Origin: an uncultured Flammeovirgaceae bacterium
GTDB lineage: Bacteria; Bacteroidota; Bacteroidia; Cytophagales; Cyclobacteriaceae
Length of the DNA: 9,536 bases
Direction: 5' to 3'
NCBI GenBank assembly: GCA_937138955.1
Contig: CAKZPJ010000261.1
Coordinates: forward strand, 1 to 9,536
Below the pieces are notes generated by a model. That model saw only the letters and a list, made by a program, of their open reading frames with translations. It did no database searches and was not told the DNA's origin. Made by a program: the position numbers and the translations under genes. Shown one piece after another: positions 1 through 6,477 of the stretch (the stretch's first letter is position 1; each line of letters opens with the position of its first letter).

Positions 1-721
1 CAGAACCTGAGCGATTCACAATTGTTGGCCTTTGGGGTGAGTATATATTGAAGCCTCAAACGAAAATGTACGCAAGCTTACCAGAAATTGAAGACCTAAC
101 AATGCATTTAGCTGAGATTAGTAAATTAAAAACAGTAGAACATTCACTTATTAGATTGAAATCCGGTTGATTAGCTTACATGACAAAACGAATTGACAGG
201 AAGAAAGGAAGTAAGCTTCATATGGAAGATATGTGTCAAATAACTGAACGAATGACAGAACACAAGTACAAAGGATCATATGAGCAAATTGCTAAGGCTA
301 TAAAAAAAACACAGCTAATCCGGGTTTGAACGTTACTGATTTCTTTGAATTAGTACTGTTTAGTTTTTTAACCGGCAACAATGATATGCACCTTAAGAAC
401 TTCTCTCTGTTGAGAGGAAACATCGAGTATGATTTATGCCCTGTTTATGATCTAGTCGCCTCCGAACTAGTAGTCGAGGGAGATGATGAAGATCTTGCGT
501 TGAACTTAAATGGCAAAAAGAAAAAAATCAAAAAGAAAGATTTTGAGATTGCTATGCAGGGTGCTGGTTTGAACCAAAAGGTTATAGAAAACATATTCAA
601 AAAATATAAAGAGTTGATACCAAAATGGTCTAAATTCATAGAAGGAATTTTCTTAAATGAATCAATGAAAGAAGAATACAAATCGCTACTTTATCGCAAA
701 TTGGCACAAATTGAACGTTGA
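1..721 (+). pseudogene. hipA: Broken HipA-family kinase toxin, C-terminal domain (5' end outside window)
   Basis: HipA toxins are Ser/Thr-kinase-like proteins of HipBA toxin-antitoxin modules; E. coli HipA phosphorylates glutamyl-tRNA synthetase. Reading from base 3, the protein shows GLWGEYILKP (the nucleotide-binding Lys region) and LPEIEDLTMHLAE, then meets an in-frame TGA at 168-170. The same frame resumes homology with YMTKRIDR, HMEDMCQ and KYKGSYEQIAKAIKK up to about 308. Homology then moves to another frame (ANPGLNVTDFFELVLFSFL, 314 onward), so one base is missing or two are extra near the A8 run at 302-309. The second part keeps the catalytic loop GNNDMHLKN and the metal-binding CPVYDLV, then LNGKKKKIKKKDFE, and stops at 719-721. 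A TTG at 326 could start a 131-aa remnant, but it would lack the ATP-binding lobe, so I treat the gene as inactive. The partner antitoxin and the HipA N-terminal part, usually separate upstream genes in Bacteroidota, would lie left of the window. Confidence 0.88.
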
Positions 722-730
722 AAAAGCTAG

Positions 731-790
731 CCGCAACAATGGGTACAGAGCATACCTTGCGGGATAAGCACCATATACAAAACGTTAAGC
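731..790 (+). repeat. Structured intergenic element, attC-like candidate
   Basis: Ten bases after the hipA remnant lies a bulged hairpin. CCGCAA (731-736) pairs with TTGCGG (757-762), and inside it GGTA (742-745) pairs with TACC (753-756), with a 5-nt bulge at 737-741 and a 7-nt loop. The element ends with GTTAAGC (784-790), which fits the integron R' core GTTRRRY. Its position just after one gene's stop and 24 bp before the next start, and its length of about 60 bp, suit an attC site. The matching R'' core RYYYAAC is not clean on the left side (GCCGCAAC is present), so the assignment is tentative. It could instead be a non-integron intergenic repeat or a chance fold. Confidence 0.3.
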
Positions 791-814
791 ATTATACATG
801 AACACTAGCTTAAA

Positions 815-2605
815 ATGAAATCTTTTACGATTCTAATAGTTCTCGGTATTCCATTTTTATCGCCAGCACAATCAAATGACTGGCGGTTGATTTCCAATGG
901 ACAAAAAATATACGAACATGGCTATTGCGATCAACCCTATATAGTAACCACAAATGATGGTACCTGGGTGTGTACTTTTACTACTTCCCCCGGGCGCGAG
1001 GGTGATGATGTCCAATATATTGTCTCTACACGCTCTTCTGACCAGGGAAAATCATGGTCGGTTCCAGTCGAGATTGAAGCCGCATCTTCGGGCGTAGAAT
1101 CTTCCTGGGCGATGCCCTTAGTTACTAAATTTGACCGGATTTACGCATTCTACACGTTTAACGGAGATTCTATTAGAAATTTACCAGACGGATCAAGCAT
1201 GCGAGCAGATACTCACGGATGGTATTGTTATCGTTACTCTGATGATAAAGGGAGAACATGGTCTAAACGATACCGGCTTCATATGCGAAAAACAGCCGTT
1301 GATAGGGAAAACGATTTCTCCGGGAAAGTACAAATGTTTTGGGGTATTGGAGAGCCTGTCTCGAAAGGGAATGATGTATGGTTCTCATTTACAAAACTTG
1401 GTAAGTATTTTCTGGAAGAAGGCGAGGGTTGGCTCTATCATTCTGATAATATTTTGACTGAAAAAAATGTATCTAAAATAAACTGGCAATTGTTGCCTGA
1501 TGGAGACTTTGGTATAAGAAGTCCTAATCTGGGATCGGTTCAGGAAGAATTTAATATTCAACCAATGAATATAGAGAATGGGTTGTATTGTGTTTATCGG
1601 ACCACATTAGGGCAGCCAGCGCATGCGTATAGTTATGATAACGGCAAAACATGGTCTGAGCCAGCGTTGATCAGTTACTCCAATGGAATGCCACTGCGAA
1701 ACCCCCGAGCGTGCCCAAGGCTATGGAAATGTAAAAATGGTAAATACCTGCTTTGGTATCATAACAATGGAGGAAAGGGTTTTGAACACCGAAATCCGGC
1801 ATGGGTATCAGGAGGGATAGAAAAAAATGGTAAAATATATTGGTCGCAACCAGAAATAGTAATCCATGGCTCCGATCGCTCTTACGAAACCGGGCGATTC
1901 AGCTATCCGGATTTGGTGGAAGAGGACGGCAGATATTGGGTTTCCACCACTCAGAAAACTACTGCTACGATCCACGAAGTTCCCGCAAGTTTTTTCGAAA
2001 TGTTATGGAGCCAGTTTGACGAGCCTAACATTGTTTCTAATGGACTTATTAGATGCTTTGACCGGCTTCCGAGTAATAGAAATATAAAACTTCGTGAGCC
2101 ATTAACAATGGATAATGGTGGTTTCGCTTTAGACCTATGGATTAAAATTGATGAATTTGAAGAGGTCACCATTTTTGAAGGAACAGATGCTAAGAAGAAA
2201 GGTATTGAATTGGCTTTAAGCAACAATGGAACCCTCGAGTTCATGTTGACTAACGAAGGCGAAACGATGAGATTGACATCGGACATAAACCGTCTGAAAA
2301 AAGGGAAATCGCACCATGTGGCCATCATCATTGATGCAAACGCTAAAATTTGTTATATGCTTATTGATGGAAGTATTTGCGATGGAGGCGGTAAAGAGGT
2401 TTTTGGATTTAGCTGGTTTAATGAAGCGTTGATGGGAATAAAGATACAAAATCTATCTGCCAAGAATTTTAATGGAGAAGTCGATAAACTACGCCTGTAC
2501 GGACAACAGATGTTTGCCAGCCAGTTGGTAAATAACTACAATACCGAAAAACTAGAAATAACACGATGCTCAACAAAAGCTAAAAAGCCTCGAGACGCAT
2601 TTTAG
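815..2605 (+). CDS. Secreted Asp-box sialidase-superfamily protein with C-terminal LamG-like domain
   Basis: This 596-aa protein starts with a Sec signal peptide (residues 1-19, cleavage near SPAQ|S). There is no lipobox Cys at the cleavage site and no T9SS tail, so a periplasmic location or simple export is likely. The body is a six-bladed-propeller type protein with three Asp-boxes (SxDxGxxW): S74-W81, S142-W149 and S273-W280. Conserved family blocks are HGYCDQPY (35-42), NPRACPRLWKCKNGKYL and RFSYPDLVEEDGRYW (361 onward). From about residue 432 (GGFALDLWIKI) a concanavalin/LamG-like jelly-roll follows and may bind glycan. Proteins of this kind are commonly labelled exo-alpha-sialidase or BNR-repeat glycosidase, but I do not see the classical N-terminal RIP motif of GH33, so sialic acid is not an established substrate. 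No sulfatase, SusCD or sialic-acid catabolic gene is visible nearby. The gene stands alone and converges with the barrel gene after a 65-bp gap. Confidence 0.85.
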   Translation: MKSFTILIVLGIPFLSPAQSNDWRLISNGQKIYEHGYCDQPYIVTTNDGTWVCTFTTSPGREGDDVQYIVSTRSSDQGKSWSVPVEIEAASSGVESSWAMPLVTKFDRIYAFYTFNGDSIRNLPDGSSMRADTHGWYCYRYSDDKGRTWSKRYRLHMRKTAVDRENDFSGKVQMFWGIGEPVSKGNDVWFSFTKLGKYFLEEGEGWLYHSDNILTEKNVSKINWQLLPDGDFGIRSPNLGSVQEEFNIQPMNIENGLYCVYRTTLGQPAHAYSYDNGKTWSEPALISYSNGMPLRNPRACPRLWKCKNGKYLLWYHNNGGKGFEHRNPAWVSGGIEKNGKIYWSQPEIVIHGSDRSYETGRFSYPDLVEEDGRYWVSTTQKTTATIHEVPASFFEMLWSQFDEPNIVSNGLIRCFDRLPSNRNIKLREPLTMDNGGFALDLWIKIDEFEEVTIFEGTDAKKKGIELALSNNGTLEFMLTNEGETMRLTSDINRLKKGKSHHVAIIIDANAKICYMLIDGSICDGGGKEVFGFSWFNEALMGIKIQNLSAKNFNGEVDKLRLYGQQMFASQLVNNYNTEKLEITRCSTKAKKPRDAF

Positions 2606-2670
2606 CTGAGACCGCTGTACCCTGAGTTAAAGACAAGCAGCACAAAATATTTGGCTTTAGCGTAAGTAGA

Positions 2671-3567
2671 TTAATGAATAACCCGGAGTCCGAAGTTAAA
2701 GGTTTGTCCGGCACCTTCGCCGGGGCTGCCCAGCCAGAAGTTGGTGTACAGTAACTCACCCTCGAGCAAGCCCGGAATGATTTGGTACTTAGCACCCAAA
2801 CCAGCTTGGGAAAAGAAGGAACTAAAGAGTTTAACCCGGTTGGCATTCATCCCGCTTTCGTCCTGAAAGTCTTCTACGTGCTTGATCCAAGCCTCCAGTG
2901 AGGTATACAACGTGAAGCGGGAATTCGGGAAATAGTTGAAAAACACAGTAATAGGCGTTTCAATGAAAGCCTGATTACGAAAAGAATCCCGTGGAAACGA
3001 TGTCCATACCGATCCCCGAACAAATAGCTGAGTACGAGAAGATAAAGGAATATCGTAAAAAGCTTCATTGATCCACAGGAAGCGATCAAACTCTAGAAAT
3101 AATCCTGGGTACATGGTATCCGGTGCCCGGCTTTCGGTATCGCCTGAAACTGGAATCAGAAAGGTGCTTTGGAAAGATAATCGCGAGGCATTCTTGAACG
3201 GGGCTATTTTAATTTTGGGGCCAACTCCAGTCAGGCCAACTCGGTTGCGTCGTCCCTGACCATCGTTAATATTTACGTACTTCACCCAAATATCTAACCC
3301 CAGTGAATATTTGGGGCTGATGCCGTACATGAATTGATTAATTCCGGTGGCGAATGTCTGCCGTCCATCTATCCGCTGACCATCTTTCTGAAGCTGATCA
3401 TCAAAGGCTTTGGTTTGGGTATACACATTGGTGAAGTGCTTAAACTCCCACTGCCCTTTATTTAGTAGTACGGAAGGAGTATACTGTTGCAAATTAGTCT
3501 GAGCAAAGGCAGAATTAATCGCGACTATCAATAGTGCGAAAACGATGAAACGAAGTAGAGTTTTCAT
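2671..3567 (-). CDS. Putative outer-membrane beta-barrel protein
   Basis: This 298-aa protein begins with a clear signal peptide (residues 1-22, MKTLLRF then a hydrophobic stretch, cleavage AFA|QTN). The mature part has no helical membrane segments. It consists of alternating amphipathic strands rich in aromatic residues, with turns such as DGQGRRNR, GDTESRAPD and LGSPGEGAGQ, and ends in FNFGLRVIH, as expected for a 10-14-strand barrel. Phrases such as TGVGPKIKIAPF and FQSTFLIPVSG resemble Bacteroidota transporter or porin-like barrels of unknown substrate. The start ATG (complement of 3565-3567) places the signal peptide correctly. The Crp/Fnr regulator gene ends 56 bp upstream on the same strand, so the two may form one transcript; no exact TAnnTTTG box was found in the 56-bp gap. 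The substrate cannot be inferred. Confidence 0.8.
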   Translation of the reverse strand: MKTLLRFIVFALLIVAINSAFAQTNLQQYTPSVLLNKGQWEFKHFTNVYTQTKAFDDQLQKDGQRIDGRQTFATGINQFMYGISPKYSLGLDIWVKYVNINDGQGRRNRVGLTGVGPKIKIAPFKNASRLSFQSTFLIPVSGDTESRAPDTMYPGLFLEFDRFLWINEAFYDIPLSSRTQLFVRGSVWTSFPRDSFRNQAFIETPITVFFNYFPNSRFTLYTSLEAWIKHVEDFQDESGMNANRVKLFSSFFSQAGLGAKYQIIPGLLEGELLYTNFWLGSPGEGAGQTFNFGLRVIH

Positions 3568-3623
3568 ATAGTACGATTATTTTACTTTGAACAGAGGTTG
3601 GGTCAGTAAGCGGATGGAAACAA

Positions 3624-4304
3624 TTATTTTAATAGCTCTAAATCACGGATTAGAATTTTACGGCGGTCGAAGTTGATAATATTCTTTTCCTTTAGCTCAT
3701 TCAGAATAGTGGTTACCGTTTGTCGCGAGGTTCCGGTGAGACTAGCAATATCTTGATGCTTAAGGTGGTTGGGGATCATTGTTTCAAAACCTACTTTTCG
3801 GCCTTTTTCCTGAGCCATATCGCGCAGAAATTCTATCACTCGGGTGCGAGCATCCTTAGAAATCAGTAGTTCAATGCGCCGCTCTAGTCTTCGTATTCGC
3901 TTCCCTATCAGCTTAAAAATGCTTAAGCTCAACTCCTGATTATCAGTCATCCGAGTTCGCATATTATCTAGCGCCATTGGGCAAACAATGGTATCATTGT
4001 CAAGTACTACTGCAAAATCGCGATGACTTTCTTCTCCGGTTAAAGCCATTTCTCCGAACACTTCACCGGAGGTAAGAATGGTTTTAACAATCTCCTTTCC
4101 GTCTTCCGAATACATCCCAACCTTCACTCGTCCTTGCTTAATAATATAGACGTACTCCGAAGGTTCGCCAATAGTATAAACACTATCGTTTTTTTGATAT
4201 TCTCGGTGCTCAATCTGGTTGTCTAGCTCTACAATCCTCTGAGGACAGAAGATATTGACAAAATTCGCTTCTTCAAAGAACCAGTAGTTTGTTTCAGTAT
4301 TCAT
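3624..4304 (-). CDS. Crp/Fnr-family transcriptional regulator
   Basis: The 226-aa length and domain order are those of the Crp/Fnr family. A cyclic-nucleotide-binding-like beta-roll spans about residues 25-115, with IKQGRVKVGMYSEDGKE and GEVFGEMALTGEESHRDF. A dimer helix follows at about 122-147. The winged helix-turn-helix spans about 181-225, with HQDIASLTGTSRQTVTTILNEL. In the ligand loop the Glu of GEMAL (E85) is kept, but the Arg-Ser pair of E. coli CRP is replaced by Arg-Asp (R95-D96), so cAMP binding is uncertain. There is no N-terminal Cys cluster like that of FNR (only C20 and C108), so an Fe-S oxygen sensor is unlikely. The recognition helix has SRQTV where CRP has SRETV, so its operator may differ from TGTGA-N6-TCACA. 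Likely targets, inferred from position only, are itself, the barrel gene downstream and the divergent exported-protein gene. Confidence 0.93.
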   Translation of the reverse strand: MNTETNYWFFEEANFVNIFCPQRIVELDNQIEHREYQKNDSVYTIGEPSEYVYIIKQGRVKVGMYSEDGKEIVKTILTSGEVFGEMALTGEESHRDFAVVLDNDTIVCPMALDNMRTRMTDNQELSLSIFKLIGKRIRRLERRIELLISKDARTRVIEFLRDMAQEKGRKVGFETMIPNHLKHQDIASLTGTSRQTVTTILNELKEKNIINFDRRKILIRDLELLK

Positions 4305-4325
4305 AATATAAATAGTCTGGTTTGC

Positions 4326-4358
4326 TAGTAGCCTATTGTTCAGCGATGTCGGCTACTA
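4326..4358. promoter_or_regulatory. 8-bp inverted repeat in the Crp/Fnr gene leader region
   Basis: TAGTAGCC (4326-4333) and GGCTACTA (4351-4358) are perfect reverse complements separated by 17 nt. They lie 22-54 nt upstream of the regulator's ATG on the minus strand. It could be an operator or a leader hairpin. Arms of this length at this spacing also arise by chance in about 10 kb, so support is weak. Confidence 0.25.
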
Positions 4359-4406
4359 TACAGAATACCAATTTCTTCATCTAAGAGTTGCCTACTTCAG
4401 TGTATG

Positions 4407-4447
4407 TTACCGAAATGTAAGCCGGCTGTGAAACTTTTGTGAAGTTT
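4407..4447. promoter_or_regulatory. Pair of dyads, candidate operators in the divergent promoter region
   Basis: Two short palindromes lie 11 bp apart in the middle of the region between the divergent Crp/Fnr and DUF6503-like genes. They are TTAC-N6-GTAA (4407-4420) and AAACTT-N5-AAGTTT (4431-4447). Both have the half-site spacing of a dimeric regulator of the Crp/Fnr type, and the regulator gene is adjacent, so autoregulation and shared control are plausible. No motif comparison was possible. Confidence 0.3.
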
Positions 4448-4529
4448 GTAAAAAAACTAAGCTCAAACATTTCTATTCGTCGACCTGAATAATCTGTTAG
4501 CCGATGACAAAGGTGTGCAGTGAAATCCT

Positions 4530-4537
4530 TATGTTTG
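4530..4537 (+). promoter_or_regulatory. Bacteroidota -7 box TATGTTTG
   Basis: This is an exact match to the Bacteroidota sigma-A -7 consensus TAnnTTTG, 25 bp upstream of the ATG at 4563, which implies a leader of roughly 18-20 nt. No convincing TTTG -33 element is present 19-21 nt upstream, so this promoter may need an activator. Confidence 0.5.
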
Positions 4538-4562
4538 ATAGAGTACTCAAACTTTTTCTACC

Positions 4563-5297
4563 ATGAATTTCCTAACAGTATTTTTAATTTCCTGGCTATC
4601 AACCCTTGCGCCCCATTCAGATACCCCACCTACTCCCTGCAAGAATAGTCAATACATTTTGGCACAAAGCCAATTGAAATATGATGCTAACCAACAGTGG
4701 AGCGAGACGGAATTAAGATTGCATATTCAAGAACCGAGAATCAATAACCCTCAGCGATACTCCCGAATCGTGCTCAATAATGCCAGTAGCTATTTTGAGA
4801 TTGAAAGAGACCGGAATGAAGGTGCTATCAAGCGAATTATTGATGAGAGGGGAACACTTCGGGTACTGCTTAATGATAGTGAGAGTATTGCGCCTGCGAT
4901 TAAAGAAAAGTACGGTTTAAACCAAGAACGTAGTGAAGGGTATCGTAACTTTTACCAAAAAATGTACGGACTGCCTATGTCTGTCACTGATGATTTCTAT
5001 GACGAAATAGCTCCGGCCGAACCAGTTACATTTGAAGGTGAAGAAGCTTACCGTATTTCATTAGAACTCAAGCAAGAAATGATTAGCAGGTACTGGCGAA
5101 TGATAGTTTCTACTGAAGATTATACGTTGTTAGCGGTTGAGTTTTATCATCCCGAAAATCCGGAAGAAGGCGAGATTATAAAGTTTGAAGACGTTGTGCA
5201 AGTAGACGGCATTACCCTACCTAGGATGCGACACTGGTACGAAAAGCAAACTAATAAGTATTTGGGCTCGGATATTATTGTGGAAGAGCTCGATTAG
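4563..5297 (+). CDS. Exported DUF6503-like protein of unknown function
   Basis: This 244-aa protein has a short hydrophobic N-terminus (MNFLTVFLISWLSTLAP) that fits a Sec signal peptide; no lipobox is evident. The mature part resembles the Bacteroidota DUF6503 family as I know it: an early YDANQQWSETELRLHI strand, a SSYFEIER block, FYQKMYGLPM in the middle, VTFEGEEAYRISLEL, YTLLAVEFYHPE, and a closing VDGITLPRMRHWYEKQTNKYLGSDI. The fold is probably a beta-rich periplasmic or envelope domain, similar in style to lipoprotein-carrier-like proteins, but no catalytic residues or ligand can be named. The gene is transcribed alone from the divergent region shared with the Crp/Fnr gene and ends 9 bp from the convergent membrane-protein gene. 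The family call is from memory of its conserved blocks and is moderately sure; the coding call is firm. Confidence 0.8.
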   Translation: MNFLTVFLISWLSTLAPHSDTPPTPCKNSQYILAQSQLKYDANQQWSETELRLHIQEPRINNPQRYSRIVLNNASSYFEIERDRNEGAIKRIIDERGTLRVLLNDSESIAPAIKEKYGLNQERSEGYRNFYQKMYGLPMSVTDDFYDEIAPAEPVTFEGEEAYRISLELKQEMISRYWRMIVSTEDYTLLAVEFYHPENPEEGEIIKFEDVVQVDGITLPRMRHWYEKQTNKYLGSDIIVEELD

Positions 5298-5306
5298 TTG
5301 AGCCAT

Positions 5307-6014
5307 TTAGGCAAATTCTATTCTCTGATTCCTGTTCCGGTATATTACCCACAGAGAAGCGATAATAGTGGCTCCAATTACAATAGCATAAATGTATACA
5401 GAGTTCAGATAGAATATGTATCCATCAGAACTCTCATAAAGCGTAGATTTAGCTGTAAAGTCACGATCATTGAAAATAGTATATAATACAATTCGAGAGA
5501 TACCCTCTGATAGAATAAACATTGCAGGTATTGGCCAGAGGTGTTTTATATGTTTTACTCTAACTTTGACTAAACTATAGCCCAAGTAAAATAGAATAGT
5601 GATTAAGAAGCCCTGAACGATCCAATCACCAATGTTAAGGTAAGCCTTAATGCTATTGTTTGAGAGCTCTTTTAGAGCGAGAACAACCAAAAATGATATT
5701 GCTTGCGCTACGTTCAAAATTAATTTTATCCCCATCACTAAAACAACTGCTATTGAGATTATCTGAAGAAAGCTGTTCCAGGGTTTGACCCTAGCAAACT
5801 CTTTTTGAATAGTGCTAGAATCTCCGAAGCGCATTTTAGCCACAAAAAACGATTCTTCAGTATTCAATCCTGAGCCTTGCAGGGAGGCGGCTTCGTTGCG
5901 GAAATGATCGTAAATTTGATCCTTCTCTTCTTCCGAGAGAATTTCGGCTGAGTCTACTTGACTTATATACTGGCCGATAGCCGCATCTAGATCAAACGAG
6001 TTTGTGGATTCCAT
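5307..6014 (-). CDS. HAAS-domain-like four-helix membrane protein, PadR partner
   Basis: In this 235-aa protein, residues 1-76 form a soluble helical domain (FDLDAAIGQYISQV, LSEEEKDQIYDHFRNEAASLQ, then AKMRFGDSSTIQKEF). It resembles the HAAS/permease-prefix domain found in proteins encoded next to PadR regulators. Four hydrophobic segments follow at about 82-112, 128-149, 158-181 and 199-225, ending in a basic tail (YRNRNQR). In many relatives this domain is fused to an FtsX/MacB-type permease. Here there is no permease or ATPase domain, so a transport role cannot be claimed. Its start codon lies inside the end of the padR-like gene (28-nt overlap, different frame), which points to one transcript and translational coupling. 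Expression is therefore probably under the PadR operator at 6324-6372. The likely role is envelope or membrane-stress related, by analogy only. Confidence 0.8.
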   Translation of the reverse strand: MESTNSFDLDAAIGQYISQVDSAEILSEEEKDQIYDHFRNEAASLQGSGLNTEESFFVAKMRFGDSSTIQKEFARVKPWNSFLQIISIAVVLVMGIKLILNVAQAISFLVVLALKELSNNSIKAYLNIGDWIVQGFLITILFYLGYSLVKVRVKHIKHLWPIPAMFILSEGISRIVLYTIFNDRDFTAKSTLYESSDGYIFYLNSVYIYAIVIGATIIASLWVIYRNRNQRIEFA

Positions 6015-6322
6015 AGCGTAGTCATAATTTGATTGATACTAGTCCATTCGTTTTTTAGCTCGTGCAAAGCTGTCTTTCCCGGCTGATTAAGAGTGTAGTA
6101 CTTTCGGTTTCTTCCTTCTTCTTGCTTGATGTAAGAAGACAGCAAACCCTTCTTTTCCAACTTTAGCAATACCGGATAGAGTGAGCCTTCTTTCCACTGT
6201 AGTGACCCACCCGATATTCGCTGAACATCCTTGATTAGCTGATAGCCATAATTATCCTTCTCCGCTAATAAAGAAAGGACAATAGGAATGGTAGAAGCAG
6301 CTACTAAATCTTTAGAAACCAT
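5987..6322 (-). CDS. PadR-family transcriptional regulator
   Basis: This 111-aa protein has the compact single-domain size of PadR-s2-like regulators. The winged helix is complete: IPIVLSLLAEKDNYGYQLIKDV (about residues 12-33), the recognition segment with EGSLYPVLLKLEKKGLL (45-61), and the wing GRNRKYYTLNQPG (70-82). A short C-terminal helix (residues 83-104) would serve dimerisation. PadR proteins are usually repressors released by a ligand or stress signal; the ligand here is unknown. The start ATG (complement of 6320-6322) lies next to the left arm of a perfect inverted repeat that surrounds its own promoter, strong sequence evidence for autoregulation. It overlaps the membrane-protein gene downstream by 28 nt, forming a regulator-target pair typical of this family. 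Confidence 0.95.
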   Translation of the reverse strand: MVSKDLVAASTIPIVLSLLAEKDNYGYQLIKDVQRISGGSLQWKEGSLYPVLLKLEKKGLLSSYIKQEEGRNRKYYTLNQPGKTALHELKNEWTSINQIMTTLWNPQTRLI

Positions 6323-6323
6323 A

Positions 6324-6372
6324 TATACTTTGAAGTTCTAGGCATCAAACATACCTAGAACTTCAAAGTATA
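6324..6372 (-). promoter_or_regulatory. PadR-type operator: perfect 19-bp inverted repeat around the -7 box
   Basis: TATACTTTGAAGTTCTAGG (6324-6342) is exactly the reverse complement of 6354-6372, with an 11-nt centre (6343-6353). Each arm contains its own small dyad, ACTT-N2-AAGT. On the minus strand the centre holds TATGTTTG, the -7 box, so one arm fills the -33/-7 spacer and the other covers the start of the transcript. Transcription would begin after the centre, so only one arm enters the RNA. The repeat therefore acts as DNA, not as an RNA hairpin or terminator. A bound PadR dimer pair would block the polymerase. Confidence 0.85.
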
Positions 6373-6377
6373 ACAAA
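6346..6377 (-). promoter_or_regulatory. Bacteroidota promoter for the padR-like operon
   Basis: Reading the minus strand, TTTG (complement of 6374-6377) is followed after exactly 20 nt by TATGTTTG (complement of 6346-6353). This matches the Bacteroidota sigma-A pattern TTTG-N19-21-TAnnTTTG. Transcription would start near 6339-6341, giving a leader of about 18-20 nt before the PadR ATG. Confidence 0.8.
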
Positions 6378-6477
6378 TAAATCTTCTTTTTTTGTTTCTT
6401 TACAGCCAAGAAGTTGCTAGTAACAAATGCTATCCGGATAGAATGAGATATCTACTGGTAGCATAATCTCTCAGATG

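Noticed and set aside
168..170. TGA in hipA as a selenocysteine or other recoded codon
   Set aside because: No recoding element is visible, HipA has no selenocysteine, and a second lesion downstream already breaks the gene.
724..811. AAGCTAG/CTAGCTT as terminal inverted repeats of a small insertion element
   Set aside because: Only 7 bp, no target-site duplication and no transposase; likely chance.
1951..2331. 126-codon minus-strand open frame inside the sialidase-like gene
   Set aside because: It lies wholly opposite a well-supported gene, and its product resembles no family I know.
4427..4442. TGTGA-N6-TGTGA as a CRP site
   Set aside because: The half-sites are in direct, not inverted, orientation, and the local regulator has Gln in place of the CRP Glu that reads TGTGA.
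6430..6441. Perfect 12-bp palindrome CTATCCGGATAG between the kinase and padR-like genes
   Set aside because: About two such palindromes are expected by chance in a window of this size, and it matches no known site.
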